A stretch of 38,206 nucleotides of DNA, taken from Pseudomonadota bacterium. GTDB taxonomy: Bacteria; Pseudomonadota; Gammaproteobacteria; Burkholderiales; JABEVD01. The DNA is taken from positions 1 through 38,206 of the forward strand of contig JAJZQY010000012.1 in NCBI GenBank assembly GCA_021806605.1, in the 5' to 3' direction. The position numbers and the translations under genes were made by a program. The notes beneath the pieces are model-generated. The model was not told the DNA's origin. It did no database searches and saw only the letters and a list, made by a program, of their open reading frames with translations. Shown here piece after piece: positions 21,683 to 30,309 of the stretch; positions within the stretch are counted from its first letter, which is position 1; each line of letters starts with the position of its first letter.

Positions 21683-23118
21683 TGGGCAAACCGACAGGAT
21701 TCATGGAAATCAAACGCGCCGACGAACCGGCCTCCCCGGTCGAGGAGCGTATCCGCCATTACCACGAATTTGTTTCTCCCCTTCCCGAAGATGCAATGCG
21801 CCAGCAAGGCGCGCGGTGCATGGATTGCGGCATTCCCTTCTGCCATTCGGGGTGCCCGGTGAACAACATCATTCCGGACTGGAACGATCTCGTCTACAAG
21901 GGCCGCTGGAAAGATGCCATTGCGGTGCTGCATTCCACCAACAATTTTCCCGATTTCACCGGAAGGATCTGCCCCGCTCCTTGCGAAGCGGCCTGCACGC
22001 TGAACATCAACGACGATGCCGTGACGATCAAATCGATCGAGCATGCCATCATCGACAGGGCGTGGGAGGAAGGCTGGGTCAAGCCCCAGATCCCGCATCG
22101 GAAGACCGGCAAGAAAGTCGCCGTTGTCGGCTCCGGTCCAGCAGGACTTGCCTGCTCGCAGCAGCTTGCGCGGGCGGGGCATGACGTCACCCTGTTCGAA
22201 AAGAACGACAGGATAGGCGGCCTGCTGCGCTACGGCATTCCCGATTTCAAGATGGAAAAGCGGCATATCGACCGGCGCATGGAGCAGATGAAGCAGGAAG
22301 GCGTGGAATTCAGGGTCAACCAGCATGTCGGCGTCGATTTTCCCGCGAAGAAACTGGCAGAAGAATTCGATGCCGTGGTGCTGACCGGAGGAAGCGAATC
22401 CCCCCGCGACCTTCCCATTCCAGGCAGGGAACTCGACGGCGTGCATTTCGCCCTCGATTTTCTCATTCCGCAAAACAAGAAAAACGCGGGCGACGAAATC
22501 CCTGGCCAGATATCGGCAAAGGGAAAGCATGTCGTCGTCATAGGCGGAGGCGATACCGGGTCCGATTGCGTCGGAACGTCGATCAGACACGGCGCGCGCT
22601 CAGTCACCCAGCTTGAAGTCATGCCGAAGCCGCCGGTTCAGGAAAACAGGCCGCTCACCTGGCCAAACTGGCCGATGAAGCTGCGCACCTCCAGTTCCCA
22701 GGAAGAGGGCTGCGAGCGCGAGTGGAGCGTCGTCACGAAATATTTCAGCGGCCGCAACGGGAAAGTCGAAAAGCTGCACGGCATTCGCGTCGAATGGGTT
22801 GCCGACGACAAGGGCGGCATGAAGATGCAGGAAGTTCCTGGGTCTGAATTCGAACTCGAGGCCGATCTCGTGCTGCTCGCCATGGGCTATCTGCATCCCG
22901 TGCATGCCGGCATGCTCGCCGAGCTCGGCGTCGACCTGGATCCCCGCGGCAACGTGAAGGCAGACACGCAGCAATACCAGACTTCCGTTCCCAAGATTTT
23001 CTCGGCGGGAGACATGCGCCGCGGACAATCGCTCGTAGTCTGGGCCATCCGGGAAGGGCGGCAGGCAGCCCGATCCGTCGACGAATTTCTCATGGGGCGC
23101 TCCGAGCTTCCCAGATGA
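21682..23118 (+). CDS. gltD: Glutamate synthase (NADPH) small subunit
   Basis: GltD takes electrons from NADPH and passes them through FAD and two 4Fe-4S clusters to GltB. It has 478 residues. The cluster cysteines C46, C49, C54 and C58 ([15 protein letters not shown]) and C97, C101 and C105 (CPAPCEAAC) are present. The FAD motif [12 protein letters not shown] is at about 147-158 and the NADPH motif [13 protein letters not shown] at about 284-296. The final [14 protein letters not shown] is the second FAD-contacting motif. The ATG shares a base with the gltB stop (TAATG), so the two subunits are translationally coupled. Confidence 0.98.
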   Translation: MGKPTGFMEIKRADEPASPVEERIRHYHEFVSPLPEDAMRQQGARCMDCGIPFCHSGCPVNNIIPDWNDLVYKGRWKDAIAVLHSTNNFPDFTGRICPAPCEAACTLNINDDAVTIKSIEHAIIDRAWEEGWVKPQIPHRKTGKKVAVVGSGPAGLACSQQLARAGHDVTLFEKNDRIGGLLRYGIPDFKMEKRHIDRRMEQMKQEGVEFRVNQHVGVDFPAKKLAEEFDAVVLTGGSESPRDLPIPGRELDGVHFALDFLIPQNKKNAGDEIPGQISAKGKHVVVIGGGDTGSDCVGTSIRHGARSVTQLEVMPKPPVQENRPLTWPNWPMKLRTSSSQEEGCEREWSVVTKYFSGRNGKVEKLHGIRVEWVADDKGGMKMQEVPGSEFELEADLVLLAMGYLHPVHAGMLAELGVDLDPRGNVKADTQQYQTSVPKIFSAGDMRRGQSLVVWAIREGRQAARSVDEFLMGRSELPR

Positions 23119-23134
23119 CCAACTGGCAAATCAA

Positions 23135-24211
23135 ATGACCCAACTCAAGAACGACACCTTCATCCGCGCGCTGCTGCGGGAGCCCGTATCCTACACGCCC
23201 GTCTGGATGATGCGGCAGGCCGGGCGCTACCTGCCCGAATACAACCAGACGCGAGCCCGCGCCGGAAGCTTTCTTTCGCTTTGCAAGAATCCCGATCTCG
23301 CAACCGAAGTGACGCTGCAGCCACTCGCCCGGTTTCCCCTGGACGCGGCCATCCTTTTCTCAGACATCCTGACCGTCCCGGACGCGATGGGACTGGGGCT
23401 TTATTTCGCGGAGGGAGAGGGCCCGAAATTCGAGCGTCCGCTGCGAGATGAATGGGAAATCAAGAATCTGGCCGTACCCGATCCTTCCGCCCAGCTGGGT
23501 TACGTCATGGACGCGGTCAGCCAGATTCGCAAAGCGCTGGCGGGCTCCGTCCCTCTGATCGGCTTCTCCGGCAGTCCCTTCACCCTGGCCTGCTACATGA
23601 TCGAAGGCGGCAGCAGCAGCGATTTTCTCCACACCAAAACGATGCTCTATCGCAGGCCGGATCTGCTGCATCATATCCTTGAAATCAACGCCCGGGCCGT
23701 CGCGGATTACCTCAACGCCCAGATCGAGCAGGGCGCCCAGGCCGTGATGATTTTCGATTCGTGGGGCGGAGCATTGTCGGAATCGGCCTATGCCGAATTC
23801 TCTCTCGCCTATCTGGAAAAAATTGTCGCCTCCCTTCACAAGACCCGGGGCGGCGCCAGAATTCCCAACATCGTTTTCACCAAGGGCGGCGGCCTCTGGA
23901 TCGAAAAAATCGCTTCCATCGGATGCGATGCGGTTGGCCTCGACTGGACAATGGATATCGGCAAAGCGCGCCGCCTCGTCGGCGACAAAGTCGCCTTGCA
24001 GGGCAATCTCGATCCCTTCGTGCTGTTTTCCAGCCCAGAAAGCATCGTCAGGGAAACCGAAAAAGTGCTGGAAAGCTTCGGGCACGGAAGCGGACACGTT
24101 TTCAACCTGGGTCACGGCATTTCCCAATATACCGACCCTGCAAATGCCGGGCTGATGATCGAAACCGTCCATTCTTCAAGCCGGAAATACCACGAGGTCG
24201 CCTCCCAGTAA
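23135..24211 (+). CDS. hemE: Uroporphyrinogen decarboxylase
   Basis: HemE removes four carboxyl groups from uroporphyrinogen III to give coproporphyrinogen III, without a cofactor. The 358-residue protein shows the N-terminal signature [15 protein letters not shown] (about 22-36), [13 protein letters not shown] with the catalytic Asp, [17 protein letters not shown], and [12 protein letters not shown] near the end. It lies 16 bases after gltD and may be read from the glt promoter. A 335-base AT-rich gap follows, unlike the tight packing elsewhere. hemL and hemB lie upstream in the window. Confidence 0.98.
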   Translation: MTQLKNDTFIRALLREPVSYTPVWMMRQAGRYLPEYNQTRARAGSFLSLCKNPDLATEVTLQPLARFPLDAAILFSDILTVPDAMGLGLYFAEGEGPKFERPLRDEWEIKNLAVPDPSAQLGYVMDAVSQIRKALAGSVPLIGFSGSPFTLACYMIEGGSSSDFLHTKTMLYRRPDLLHHILEINARAVADYLNAQIEQGAQAVMIFDSWGGALSESAYAEFSLAYLEKIVASLHKTRGGARIPNIVFTKGGGLWIEKIASIGCDAVGLDWTMDIGKARRLVGDKVALQGNLDPFVLFSSPESIVRETEKVLESFGHGSGHVFNLGHGISQYTDPANAGLMIETVHSSSRKYHEVASQ

Positions 24212-24266
24212 AGAAGGGGAGTTCCCGCTTTCAAACATGTATTTCTGCGGCATCAATTTCAACTTA

Positions 24267-24312
24267 TGCACATTTCATGAAAAACCGGAAGAGGCAAATC
24301 ATGAAATGTGCA
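24267..24312. repeat. Perfect 14-bp inverted repeat
   Basis: TGCACATTTCATGA at 24267-24280 is repeated exactly as its reverse complement at 24299-24312, with an 18-base spacer. It lies 55 bases after the hemE stop. No T run follows on either strand, so it does not look like an intrinsic terminator. It could be an operator for a dimeric regulator, or an RNA hairpin at the end of the hemE message. Confidence 0.8.
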
Positions 24313-24425
24313 CAATATACCTAACCATCTGATAGTATTTGATATATCATTCAGCCTGATTATTGGGCAATGTCATGATCGCCTGCTGCGATAAAAACTT
24401 AGCGATGATATGTCGAGTAATTCAC

Positions 24426-24459
24426 AAAGTTATCAACAGGTTTTGTGGGTAACTTTTTT
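24426..24459 (+). terminator. Possible rho-independent terminator downstream of hemE
   Basis: AAAGTTATC (24426-24434) pairs with GGTAACTTT (24448-24456) over nine base pairs including one G-T wobble. The loop has 13 bases and six T occur at 24454-24459. The stem is AT-rich and so fairly weak. The same bases contain two DnaA-box-like sequences in inverted orientation, so the dyad may exist for that reason instead. Confidence 0.4.
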
Positions 24460-24470
24460 GTCCATTTAAA

Positions 24471-24498
24471 TAAACAGGTTGTATCGTTTTTCTAGAAT
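24471..24498 (+). promoter_or_regulatory. priA: Candidate priA promoter
   Basis: TAAACA (24471-24476, 4 of 6 to the -35 consensus) and TAGAAT (24493-24498, 5 of 6 to the -10 consensus) are 16 bases apart. This places a start site about 40 bases before the priA TTG. Only sequence similarity supports it. Confidence 0.3.
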
Positions 24499-24546
24499 CG
24501 ACCCTAACGAACGAGCCTAAATCGAATTCGCGCATTCCCGATCAAA

Positions 24547-26715
24547 TTGGATAGCCCGCCCAAAATCATCAAGGTCGCCCTGGATGTTCCGCTCTCCACC
24601 CGGTTCGATTACCTGGCCGAAGACGCCACGGTCGAAGATATTGGCTCCCGGGTGGCCGTGCCTTTCGGAAACAAACTGCTCGTCGGCATCCTGCTCGATG
24701 TCGAATCCCGCTCCGAAATTCCGGCGACCCGGCTGAAAAGCGCCGCCAGGATATTCCGAGACATCCCCCCACTGAATTCCAGCCTGCTCGACCTGTTCCG
24801 CTTCTGCAGCGACTATTACCATCACCCGATCGGCTCCGTCATGTTGAATGCGTTGCCTGCCGGGCTGAAGACGGCAAGGCCGGTCGAAATGAAGCGGCCC
24901 CGCTGCTTTTCCCTGACCGAAACAGGACGTCTCGGCCAGGTACGCGGCAAAAACATGAGCAGGTTGCTCGAATCCTTCCGAAAAGAAGGCACGCTTGATC
25001 TCGAATCGATCCGGGCGGAATTTCCGCAGGACGCACTCAAGAGGCTCCTCGATCTGGGCTTTTTGGCAGAATCCCCGGCGAAGCCCCTGCCTCTAGAAAT
25101 AGCTTCCTCCCAGGTTCTGAATGCCGGACAGCAGCACGCCTTGGCGCGCATTCTCGAAAATTCCAACGGGTTTCATCCCTGGCTTCTCTATGGCATAACG
25201 GGAAGCGGCAAAACCGAGGTCTATCTCCAGGCCATAGCGAAAATCCTGCAAGCCGGGAAACAGACCCTGTTTCTGGTTCCCGAAATCAATCTCACCCCGC
25301 ATCTGGAAAACGCCTTCAGATCGAGATTTCCCAATACGCTTATCGTCAGCCTGCACAGCGGACTCAACGATACCGAGCGGTTGCAGAACTGGCTGAAAGC
25401 GCAGGCAGGCGAAGCGAAAATAATCCTGGGCACGCGGCTCGCGGTTTTCACGCCCCTGCCTTCCCTGGGGCTGATCATCGTCGACGAAGAGCACGATGCC
25501 TCCTTCAAGCAGCAGGAAGGCTTGCGCTATTGCGCCCGGGATGTCGCCGTGTTCAGGGCCAAGCAGGAATCCGTTCCGGTCATTCTCGGTTCTGCCACCC
25601 CCTCCCTCGAAAGTTATCACAGCGCCCAGCGGGGACGCTACAAGCTGCTCGAACTCAAGGAAAGGGCGATCCCGAATGCCTCGCTCCCGGAGGTGCGCTT
25701 CGTCGATCTTCGCGCGGAAAAACGCAAAAGCGGCCTTAGCGAGAAGCTTCTCGGGGCCATTTCGGTTCGACTGGAAAGGGGCGAGCAAAGTCTCGTCTTC
25801 CTGAATCGCAGGGGCTATTCCCCCGCGCTGATTTGCAGTTCCTGCTCATGGACGCCCCACTGCAAGCACTGCACCAGTCATCTGGTGCTGCATTTGAAGG
25901 ACAGGCGCCTGCGCTGTCATTACTGCGGATACGAGGAAAGCATTCCGCGGTCCTGCCCCGAATGCGGCAATCTGGATCTGAAGCCCGTCGGGCATGGGAC
26001 GCAGCGCATCGAATCCGAGCTTTTCGAACATTTCCCCGAAGCCAGAATTCTCAGAATCGACAGGGACAGCATTCGAAAGAAGCACGCCTGGAGCGAAATG
26101 CTCGGGAAAATTCATCGCAATGAAGCCGATATTCTGGTGGGCACGCAGATCCTGGCGAAAGGGCACGATTTTCCGAATTTGACGTTGGTGGGCATACTGA
26201 ACTCCGACGCTTCTCTCTACAGCAGCGATTTTCGGGCTTCGGAGCGCCTTTTCGCGCAGCTCACCCAGGTTTCGGGGCGGGCAGGGCGCGCAGGCTCCCC
26301 GGGGGAGGTGCTGATCCAGACAGAATTCCGGGATCACCCCCTCTATGCTGCGCTGAAGCAACACGATTACGATGCCATCGCAGCCATGCTGCTCGAGGAA
26401 AGAACTGCCGCAGGTTTTCCCCCCTATGTCCACCAGGCATTGATCCGGGCGGAATCCATGTCGCTTGAAAGGGCGATGGCCTTCCTGGAAGAGATCAGGA
26501 CGATCGCATCCGGCCTAGGGTTGGATGTCACGATCTTCGATCCGGCAATGGCATCCATGGCCCGCTTGAGCAACATGGAAAGAGCGCATATCCTGTTCCA
26601 GTCGCCTTCCCGTCAGAAGCTGCAGAATTTTTTGAAGCTGCTGCTGTCGAAGCTGAACCCTGCGGCCACTCGCGCGGTAAGATGGCATGTCGATGTCGAT
26701 CCCCTAGAGTTTTAG
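24547..26715 (+). CDS. priA: Primosomal protein N' (replication restart helicase PriA)
   Basis: PriA recognises stalled or repaired forks and reloads the replicative helicase. It has 722 residues. The N-terminal DNA-binding domain (KVALDVPLSTRFDYL, CSDYYHHPIGSVMLNALP) is followed by the helicase core, with Walker A GITGSGKTEV at about 216-225 and the DEEH box at about 312. Eight zinc-binding cysteines lie at about 430-472 (CSSCSWTPHCKHC, CHYCG, CPECG). QVSGRAGRAG is motif VI. The start is a TTG; no ATG or GTG precedes the conserved region in frame, and the ribosome-binding site is poor. It follows the DnaA-box-like spacer and precedes argS by 40 bases. Confidence 0.97.
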   Translation: MDSPPKIIKVALDVPLSTRFDYLAEDATVEDIGSRVAVPFGNKLLVGILLDVESRSEIPATRLKSAARIFRDIPPLNSSLLDLFRFCSDYYHHPIGSVMLNALPAGLKTARPVEMKRPRCFSLTETGRLGQVRGKNMSRLLESFRKEGTLDLESIRAEFPQDALKRLLDLGFLAESPAKPLPLEIASSQVLNAGQQHALARILENSNGFHPWLLYGITGSGKTEVYLQAIAKILQAGKQTLFLVPEINLTPHLENAFRSRFPNTLIVSLHSGLNDTERLQNWLKAQAGEAKIILGTRLAVFTPLPSLGLIIVDEEHDASFKQQEGLRYCARDVAVFRAKQESVPVILGSATPSLESYHSAQRGRYKLLELKERAIPNASLPEVRFVDLRAEKRKSGLSEKLLGAISVRLERGEQSLVFLNRRGYSPALICSSCSWTPHCKHCTSHLVLHLKDRRLRCHYCGYEESIPRSCPECGNLDLKPVGHGTQRIESELFEHFPEARILRIDRDSIRKKHAWSEMLGKIHRNEADILVGTQILAKGHDFPNLTLVGILNSDASLYSSDFRASERLFAQLTQVSGRAGRAGSPGEVLIQTEFRDHPLYAALKQHDYDAIAAMLLEERTAAGFPPYVHQALIRAESMSLERAMAFLEEIRTIASGLGLDVTIFDPAMASMARLSNMERAHILFQSPSRQKLQNFLKLLLSKLNPAATRAVRWHVDVDPLEF

Positions 26716-26728
26716 GCTCCTGTAGCGA

Positions 26729-26734
26729 TATAAT
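26729..26734 (+). promoter_or_regulatory. argS: Candidate -10 element of an argS promoter
   Basis: A perfect TATAAT lies in the 40-base gap between priA and argS, 22 bases before the argS start. The bases 16-18 upstream have little resemblance to TTGACA, so the promoter would be weak or activator-dependent. Confidence 0.35.
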
Positions 26735-26755
26735 TGCAAACCATAGAGCATACTT

Positions 26756-28486
26756 ATGACACCCGACTTCAAAACCCATCTCGTTGCGCTTTTTTCCCAG
26801 GCGGCAGCCCGAATTTCTCCTGATACCCCGGAAATTCGCCTCGAACGGCCGAAGCTATCCACCCACGGCGACTATTCCTGCAATATCGCCATGCAGCTGG
26901 CCAAATCGCTCAAGCAGAACCCGAGGCAGGTCGCCTCGGCCATTCTGGAAGGGCTTCCCGAATCGGAGCATATCGACAAGGTGGAAATCGCCGGAGCGGG
27001 ATTCATCAACATCTTCCTGAAAAATTCGTCCAAGCAGCGCATCCTGAAACATATTCTGCAAAGCGGGAACGAATTCGGGAAATGCACTCTCGGAACAGGG
27101 CAGAAAATCCAGGTCGAATTCGTCTCGGCCAACCCCACCGGCCCCCTGCATGTCGGCCATGGGCGCGGCGCCGCATTCGGGGCCAGCCTGGCGAACCTGC
27201 TGGATGCGGCCGGATTCGAGGTTACAAGGGAATACTATGTCAACGATGCCGGCAGGCAGATGGACATCCTGACGCTCTCGACCTGGCTGCGCTATCTCGA
27301 ACTCGTCGGCATCGACATCCTGTTCCCCCCCAACGCCTATCAGGGCAGCTACGTCCGCGACATGGCGCGCCTTATCCTGGAAGCGCACGGTGAACGCTAC
27401 AAGCACCCGATAGGCGCCGTCCTTTACGACATCCCGGTGTCGGAAGGGTCGAATGAGGATGCCTACCTCGACAGCCTGATCATGAATGCTAAAAGGCTGC
27501 TCGGCCAGGACTATCAGTACATTCACGATTTCGTTCTGAACGAACAGCTGGGGGATTGCCGCAACGATCTTCTGGAATTCGGCGTGGTTTTCGATTCCTG
27601 GTTCTCCGAGCAATCGCTTTTCGACAGCGGGATGGTGGAGCGCGCCATAGAAAAGCTCGAAAAGGGCGACAACATCTATCTCCAGGACGGCGCCAAATGG
27701 TTCCGCTCTACCCGCTTCGGCGATGAGAAGGACAGGGTAGTCCAGCGTGAAAACGGCCTTTACACCTATTTCGCCTCGGATATCGCCTATCACCTCAACA
27801 AGATCGAGCGCGGCTTCGATCGCATCGTCGACATATGGGGAGCCGACCATCATGGCTACATCCCTCGCGTCAAGGGAGCGCTTGAGGCAGCAGGAGCGCC
27901 CGCAGAAAAGCTTCAAGTCGCTCTCGTCCAGTTCGCCGTGCTTTACCGGGATGGGAAGAAGGCCTCCATGTCCACCCGAAGCGGCGAATTCGTTACGCTC
28001 AGGGAACTGAGGCGGGAAGTCGGCAACGATGCCGCGCGCTTCTTTTATGTCCTGCGCAAATGCGACCAGCACCTGGATTTCGATCTCGATCTCGCGAAAT
28101 CGCAATGCAACGAGAATCCCGTATATTATGTTCAGTATGCCCATGCGCGGATTGCCAGCGTGCTGGAACAATGGGGAGGCAATCCGGAAAGCCTGCTCGA
28201 AGCGGATGCCTCCCACCTTTCCGACCAGCATGAGCTGGCGTTGCTGCAGCGCCTGATCGATTACCCCGACCTGATCGAAAGCGCCGCCAGGGAACTATCC
28301 CCCCATTTGATCGCCTTCTATCTCAAGGAACTGGCATCGGAATTCCATAGCTACTACAATGCCTCTCATTTCCTGGTGCCAGAAGAGTCAATCAAACTTG
28401 CGCGCCTTTGCCTTATCGCATCGGTGAAGCAGGTTATCAGGAACGGCCTCGGCCTCCTCGGCGTCAGCGCCCCCGAAAAAATGTGA
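26756..28486 (+). CDS. argS: Arginyl-tRNA synthetase
   Basis: This class I synthetase charges tRNA-Arg. Its 576 residues carry the arginyl N-terminal additional domain (about 1-90). The HIGH-type motif follows as PLHVGHGRGAAFG (about 129-141), with FVSANPTGP just before. A KMSK-like loop reads MSTRSGEFVTLREL (about 405), the usual degenerate form in ArgRS. The C-terminal DALR anticodon-binding domain includes YVQYAHARIASVL. The ATG at 26756 has only a weak AGAG upstream. The gene leads a run with the SPOR protein, two DsbA-like genes and an SDR gene, all closely spaced. Confidence 0.98.
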   Translation: MTPDFKTHLVALFSQAAARISPDTPEIRLERPKLSTHGDYSCNIAMQLAKSLKQNPRQVASAILEGLPESEHIDKVEIAGAGFINIFLKNSSKQRILKHILQSGNEFGKCTLGTGQKIQVEFVSANPTGPLHVGHGRGAAFGASLANLLDAAGFEVTREYYVNDAGRQMDILTLSTWLRYLELVGIDILFPPNAYQGSYVRDMARLILEAHGERYKHPIGAVLYDIPVSEGSNEDAYLDSLIMNAKRLLGQDYQYIHDFVLNEQLGDCRNDLLEFGVVFDSWFSEQSLFDSGMVERAIEKLEKGDNIYLQDGAKWFRSTRFGDEKDRVVQRENGLYTYFASDIAYHLNKIERGFDRIVDIWGADHHGYIPRVKGALEAAGAPAEKLQVALVQFAVLYRDGKKASMSTRSGEFVTLRELRREVGNDAARFFYVLRKCDQHLDFDLDLAKSQCNENPVYYVQYAHARIASVLEQWGGNPESLLEADASHLSDQHELALLQRLIDYPDLIESAARELSPHLIAFYLKELASEFHSYYNASHFLVPEESIKLARLCLIASVKQVIRNGLGLLGVSAPEKM

Positions 28487-28499
28487 CTAGAGATCCCTT

Positions 28500-29069
28500 A
28501 TGAGCAGAGACTACAAACCAAAACCGAATTCCGGGCCGAAACGCGGCGGATCGATGTTCGCAGGCATTTTGATCGGCTTCATCCTGGGCCTTGCAGTCGC
28601 ACTCGGCATCGCCTGGTACATCAACAAGATGCCCAGTCCTTTCGTCAGTCACGAGCAGCCCGACGAAAAGCAGCCGGCTGCCCCACCGGCACCCCAGGCT
28701 GCGACAACACCGCCTGACGATAAAAAACCCAGGTTCGATTTCTACAAGATCCTTCCCGGCCAGGAAAACCCCGTAACCCAACGCGCCGCATCTGAGCCAG
28801 CGCCCGCAGCCCCTTCATCGCCCACTACGGAAAGCTATTATCTGCAGGCCGGCTCCTTCCAGAAAAAGGAAGATGCCGACAACATGAAGGCCAAGCTCGC
28901 CATGATCGGGCTGGAGTCTGAAATCCAGACAGGAGCCGGGGGCGAGTCGAAATACAGAGTCCGCATCGGCCCTTACCCGAGCGAGAACGATCTCGGAAAA
29001 ATCAGAGACGAATTGCAGCAGAACGGCATCGCCTCGACTACCGTCAAGATCAAGGAAACGGGCCAATAA
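28500..29069 (+). CDS. SPOR-domain inner membrane protein (FtsN-like layout)
   Basis: The 189-residue protein has a short basic cytoplasmic tail (to about residue 17), one membrane helix (about 18-40), a proline/alanine-rich periplasmic linker (about 50-110) and a C-terminal SPOR domain (about 113-185, starting YYLQAGSFQKKEDADNMKAKL). SPOR domains bind glycan strands stripped of stem peptides, which collect at the division septum. The layout is that of FtsN, but short SPOR proteins after argS are common in betaproteobacteria and I cannot show that this is the FtsN orthologue. It lies 13 bases after argS and 17 bases before dsbA. Confidence 0.9.
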   Translation: MSRDYKPKPNSGPKRGGSMFAGILIGFILGLAVALGIAWYINKMPSPFVSHEQPDEKQPAAPPAPQAATTPPDDKKPRFDFYKILPGQENPVTQRAASEPAPAAPSSPTTESYYLQAGSFQKKEDADNMKAKLAMIGLESEIQTGAGGESKYRVRIGPYPSENDLGKIRDELQQNGIASTTVKIKETGQ

Positions 29070-29086
29070 TCAACCGGAGGAACATT

Positions 29087-29707
29087 ATGAAACTTTTCAA
29101 AGGGTTGTTGTTGTCGGTATTTCTCTTCTGGTCCTCTTTCGCGCATGCCGGTCAGGGCTATTCCCTGGTCAATCCCCCCCAGCCCACGGAAAGCGGAAAG
29201 AAGATCGAGGTTCTCGAGTTCTTCTATTACGGCTGCCCCCATTGCTACCACCTGCAGCGCTATCTTGATCCATGGCTGAAAAAGCTCCCCAAGGACGTTG
29301 AGTTCCGCTATGTCCCCACCATCTTCAACGACGACTGGATGCGTCTTGCCAGAACCTACTATGCCCTCGACATCATGGGGCTCGAACCCAAGCTGCACGG
29401 CGCCGTTTACGATGCAGTCCAGAATCGCAACATCGATCTGGGCGACAAGGCCACCCTGCTCGACTGGGCGGCAAAACAGGGCATCGATCGCGCCAAGCTC
29501 GCCAATGCCTATGACTCCTTCACTGCCCAGACGAACGTGAACAAGTCGAAGCAGATGACGAGAAGCTACGGAATCATGGGAACGCCTTCCCTCGTGGTTG
29601 ACGGGAAATACCTCACCTCGCCTGAACTCATGAATTCCCTTCCGGGAACGATCACCGAACTCGACAAACTCATCCAGATGGCGAGAGCCGACAGAGCCAG
29701 GCATTGA
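29087..29707 (+). CDS. dsbA: Thiol:disulfide interchange protein DsbA
   Basis: DsbA oxidises cysteine pairs in proteins arriving in the periplasm. The 206-residue precursor has a signal peptide with likely cleavage after AHA (residue 21). The active site is C50-P-H-C53 in FFYYGCPHCYHL, and the cis-proline loop is GTPSLVVDG with P167. The helical insert typical of DsbA lies between them. The ATG has CGGAGG close upstream. PilQ and PBP1A in this window are exported, but no DsbB partner is present. The stop overlaps the start of a second DsbA-like gene by one base (TGATG). Confidence 0.96.
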   Translation: MKLFKGLLLSVFLFWSSFAHAGQGYSLVNPPQPTESGKKIEVLEFFYYGCPHCYHLQRYLDPWLKKLPKDVEFRYVPTIFNDDWMRLARTYYALDIMGLEPKLHGAVYDAVQNRNIDLGDKATLLDWAAKQGIDRAKLANAYDSFTAQTNVNKSKQMTRSYGIMGTPSLVVDGKYLTSPELMNSLPGTITELDKLIQMARADRARH

Positions 29708-30309
29708 TGGGAAAATCCGCAGCCGGCTGGCTGCTGTTGCTTTTCTCCGTGTTGGCCTTCGCCCAACCTGAGGTCGGCAGGGATTACCTGCCGATTGATC
29801 CGCCGCTGCAGCCTGCAACGAAGAAAATAGAACTGTTGGAGTTCTTTTATTACGGCTGCCCCGAATGCTCAGACCTGGAGCCATTCCTTCAGGAATGGCT
29901 CAATGGCCGCAACGACGTCGAAATCGTGCGTGTTCCGGCATTCAGATCGGCATGGCTGCCTCTTGCCAGAACCTACTATGCGCTTCGGACATTGGGCCAG
30001 GAACAGCTGCTGCGCGGCCGGATATTTTCCGCAATACGCGGCGGAGCCGACCTCAATGACGAGCATGTTCTTTTCGCCTGGATCGGAACACACGGAGTCG
30101 ATCTGAAAAAATTCGAGCCGATCTACGCTTCGAAAGAAGTGCAACTGAAGATCGCAGACTCGGCCAACCTGGCGATGCGCCTTGGCATCGCCGGAGTTCC
30201 TTCCCTGGTCGTTGACGGTAAATACCTCGTCATGGGGGATCTTGCCAGGAGCGATCTGCTCGACCAACTCGTCGACATGGCCAAGCAGCGGCGCAGGATC
30301 ACGCCGTGA
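29707..30309 (+). CDS. DsbA-like thioredoxin-fold protein with a CPEC active site
   Basis: This 200-residue precursor is a tandem paralogue of the upstream DsbA. It has a signal peptide cleaved probably after AFA (residue 19), the same LEFFYYGCP lead-in, and the cis-proline loop GVPSLVVDGKYL (P165). The active site is C51-P-E-C54 instead of CPHC. In thioredoxin-fold enzymes the two residues between the cysteines strongly affect redox potential, so an acidic residue there suggests a weaker oxidant or a different client; this is inference. Shared segments such as LARTYYAL show descent from one duplication, but overall similarity is moderate. The ATG at 29707 is chosen over the TTG at 29704. The stop overlaps the SDR start. 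Confidence 0.88.
   Translation: MGKSAAGWLLLLFSVLAFAQPEVGRDYLPIDPPLQPATKKIELLEFFYYGCPECSDLEPFLQEWLNGRNDVEIVRVPAFRSAWLPLARTYYALRTLGQEQLLRGRIFSAIRGGADLNDEHVLFAWIGTHGVDLKKFEPIYASKEVQLKIADSANLAMRLGIAGVPSLVVDGKYLVMGDLARSDLLDQLVDMAKQRRRITP

Larger units (their letters stand above)
24212..24546. other. AT-rich hemE-priA spacer with DnaA-box-like cluster (possible origin or DnaA-controlled site)
   Basis: This is the longest gene-free stretch in the window. It contains one exact match to the relaxed DnaA box TTATNCACA (TTATGCACA, 24264-24272) and four 9-mers one mismatch away: TGTGCACAA (24307-24315, minus), TAATTCACA (24418-24426), TTATCAACA (24430-24438) and TGTGGGTAA (24444-24452, minus). A near-match to the IHF consensus (12 of 13) lies at 24431-24443. 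AT-rich stretches lie at about 24312-24366 and 24453-24476. A perfect 14-bp inverted repeat is at 24267-24312. No open frame of note is present. In Caulobacter the chromosomal origin lies beside hemE, but in betaproteobacteria it is normally beside dnaA, which is not here. Confidence 0.45.

Noticed and set aside
26855..28231. 458-codon open frame antisense to argS
   Set aside because: Complete overlap with a clear argS gene; composition is that of a reverse-strand shadow with no family motif.
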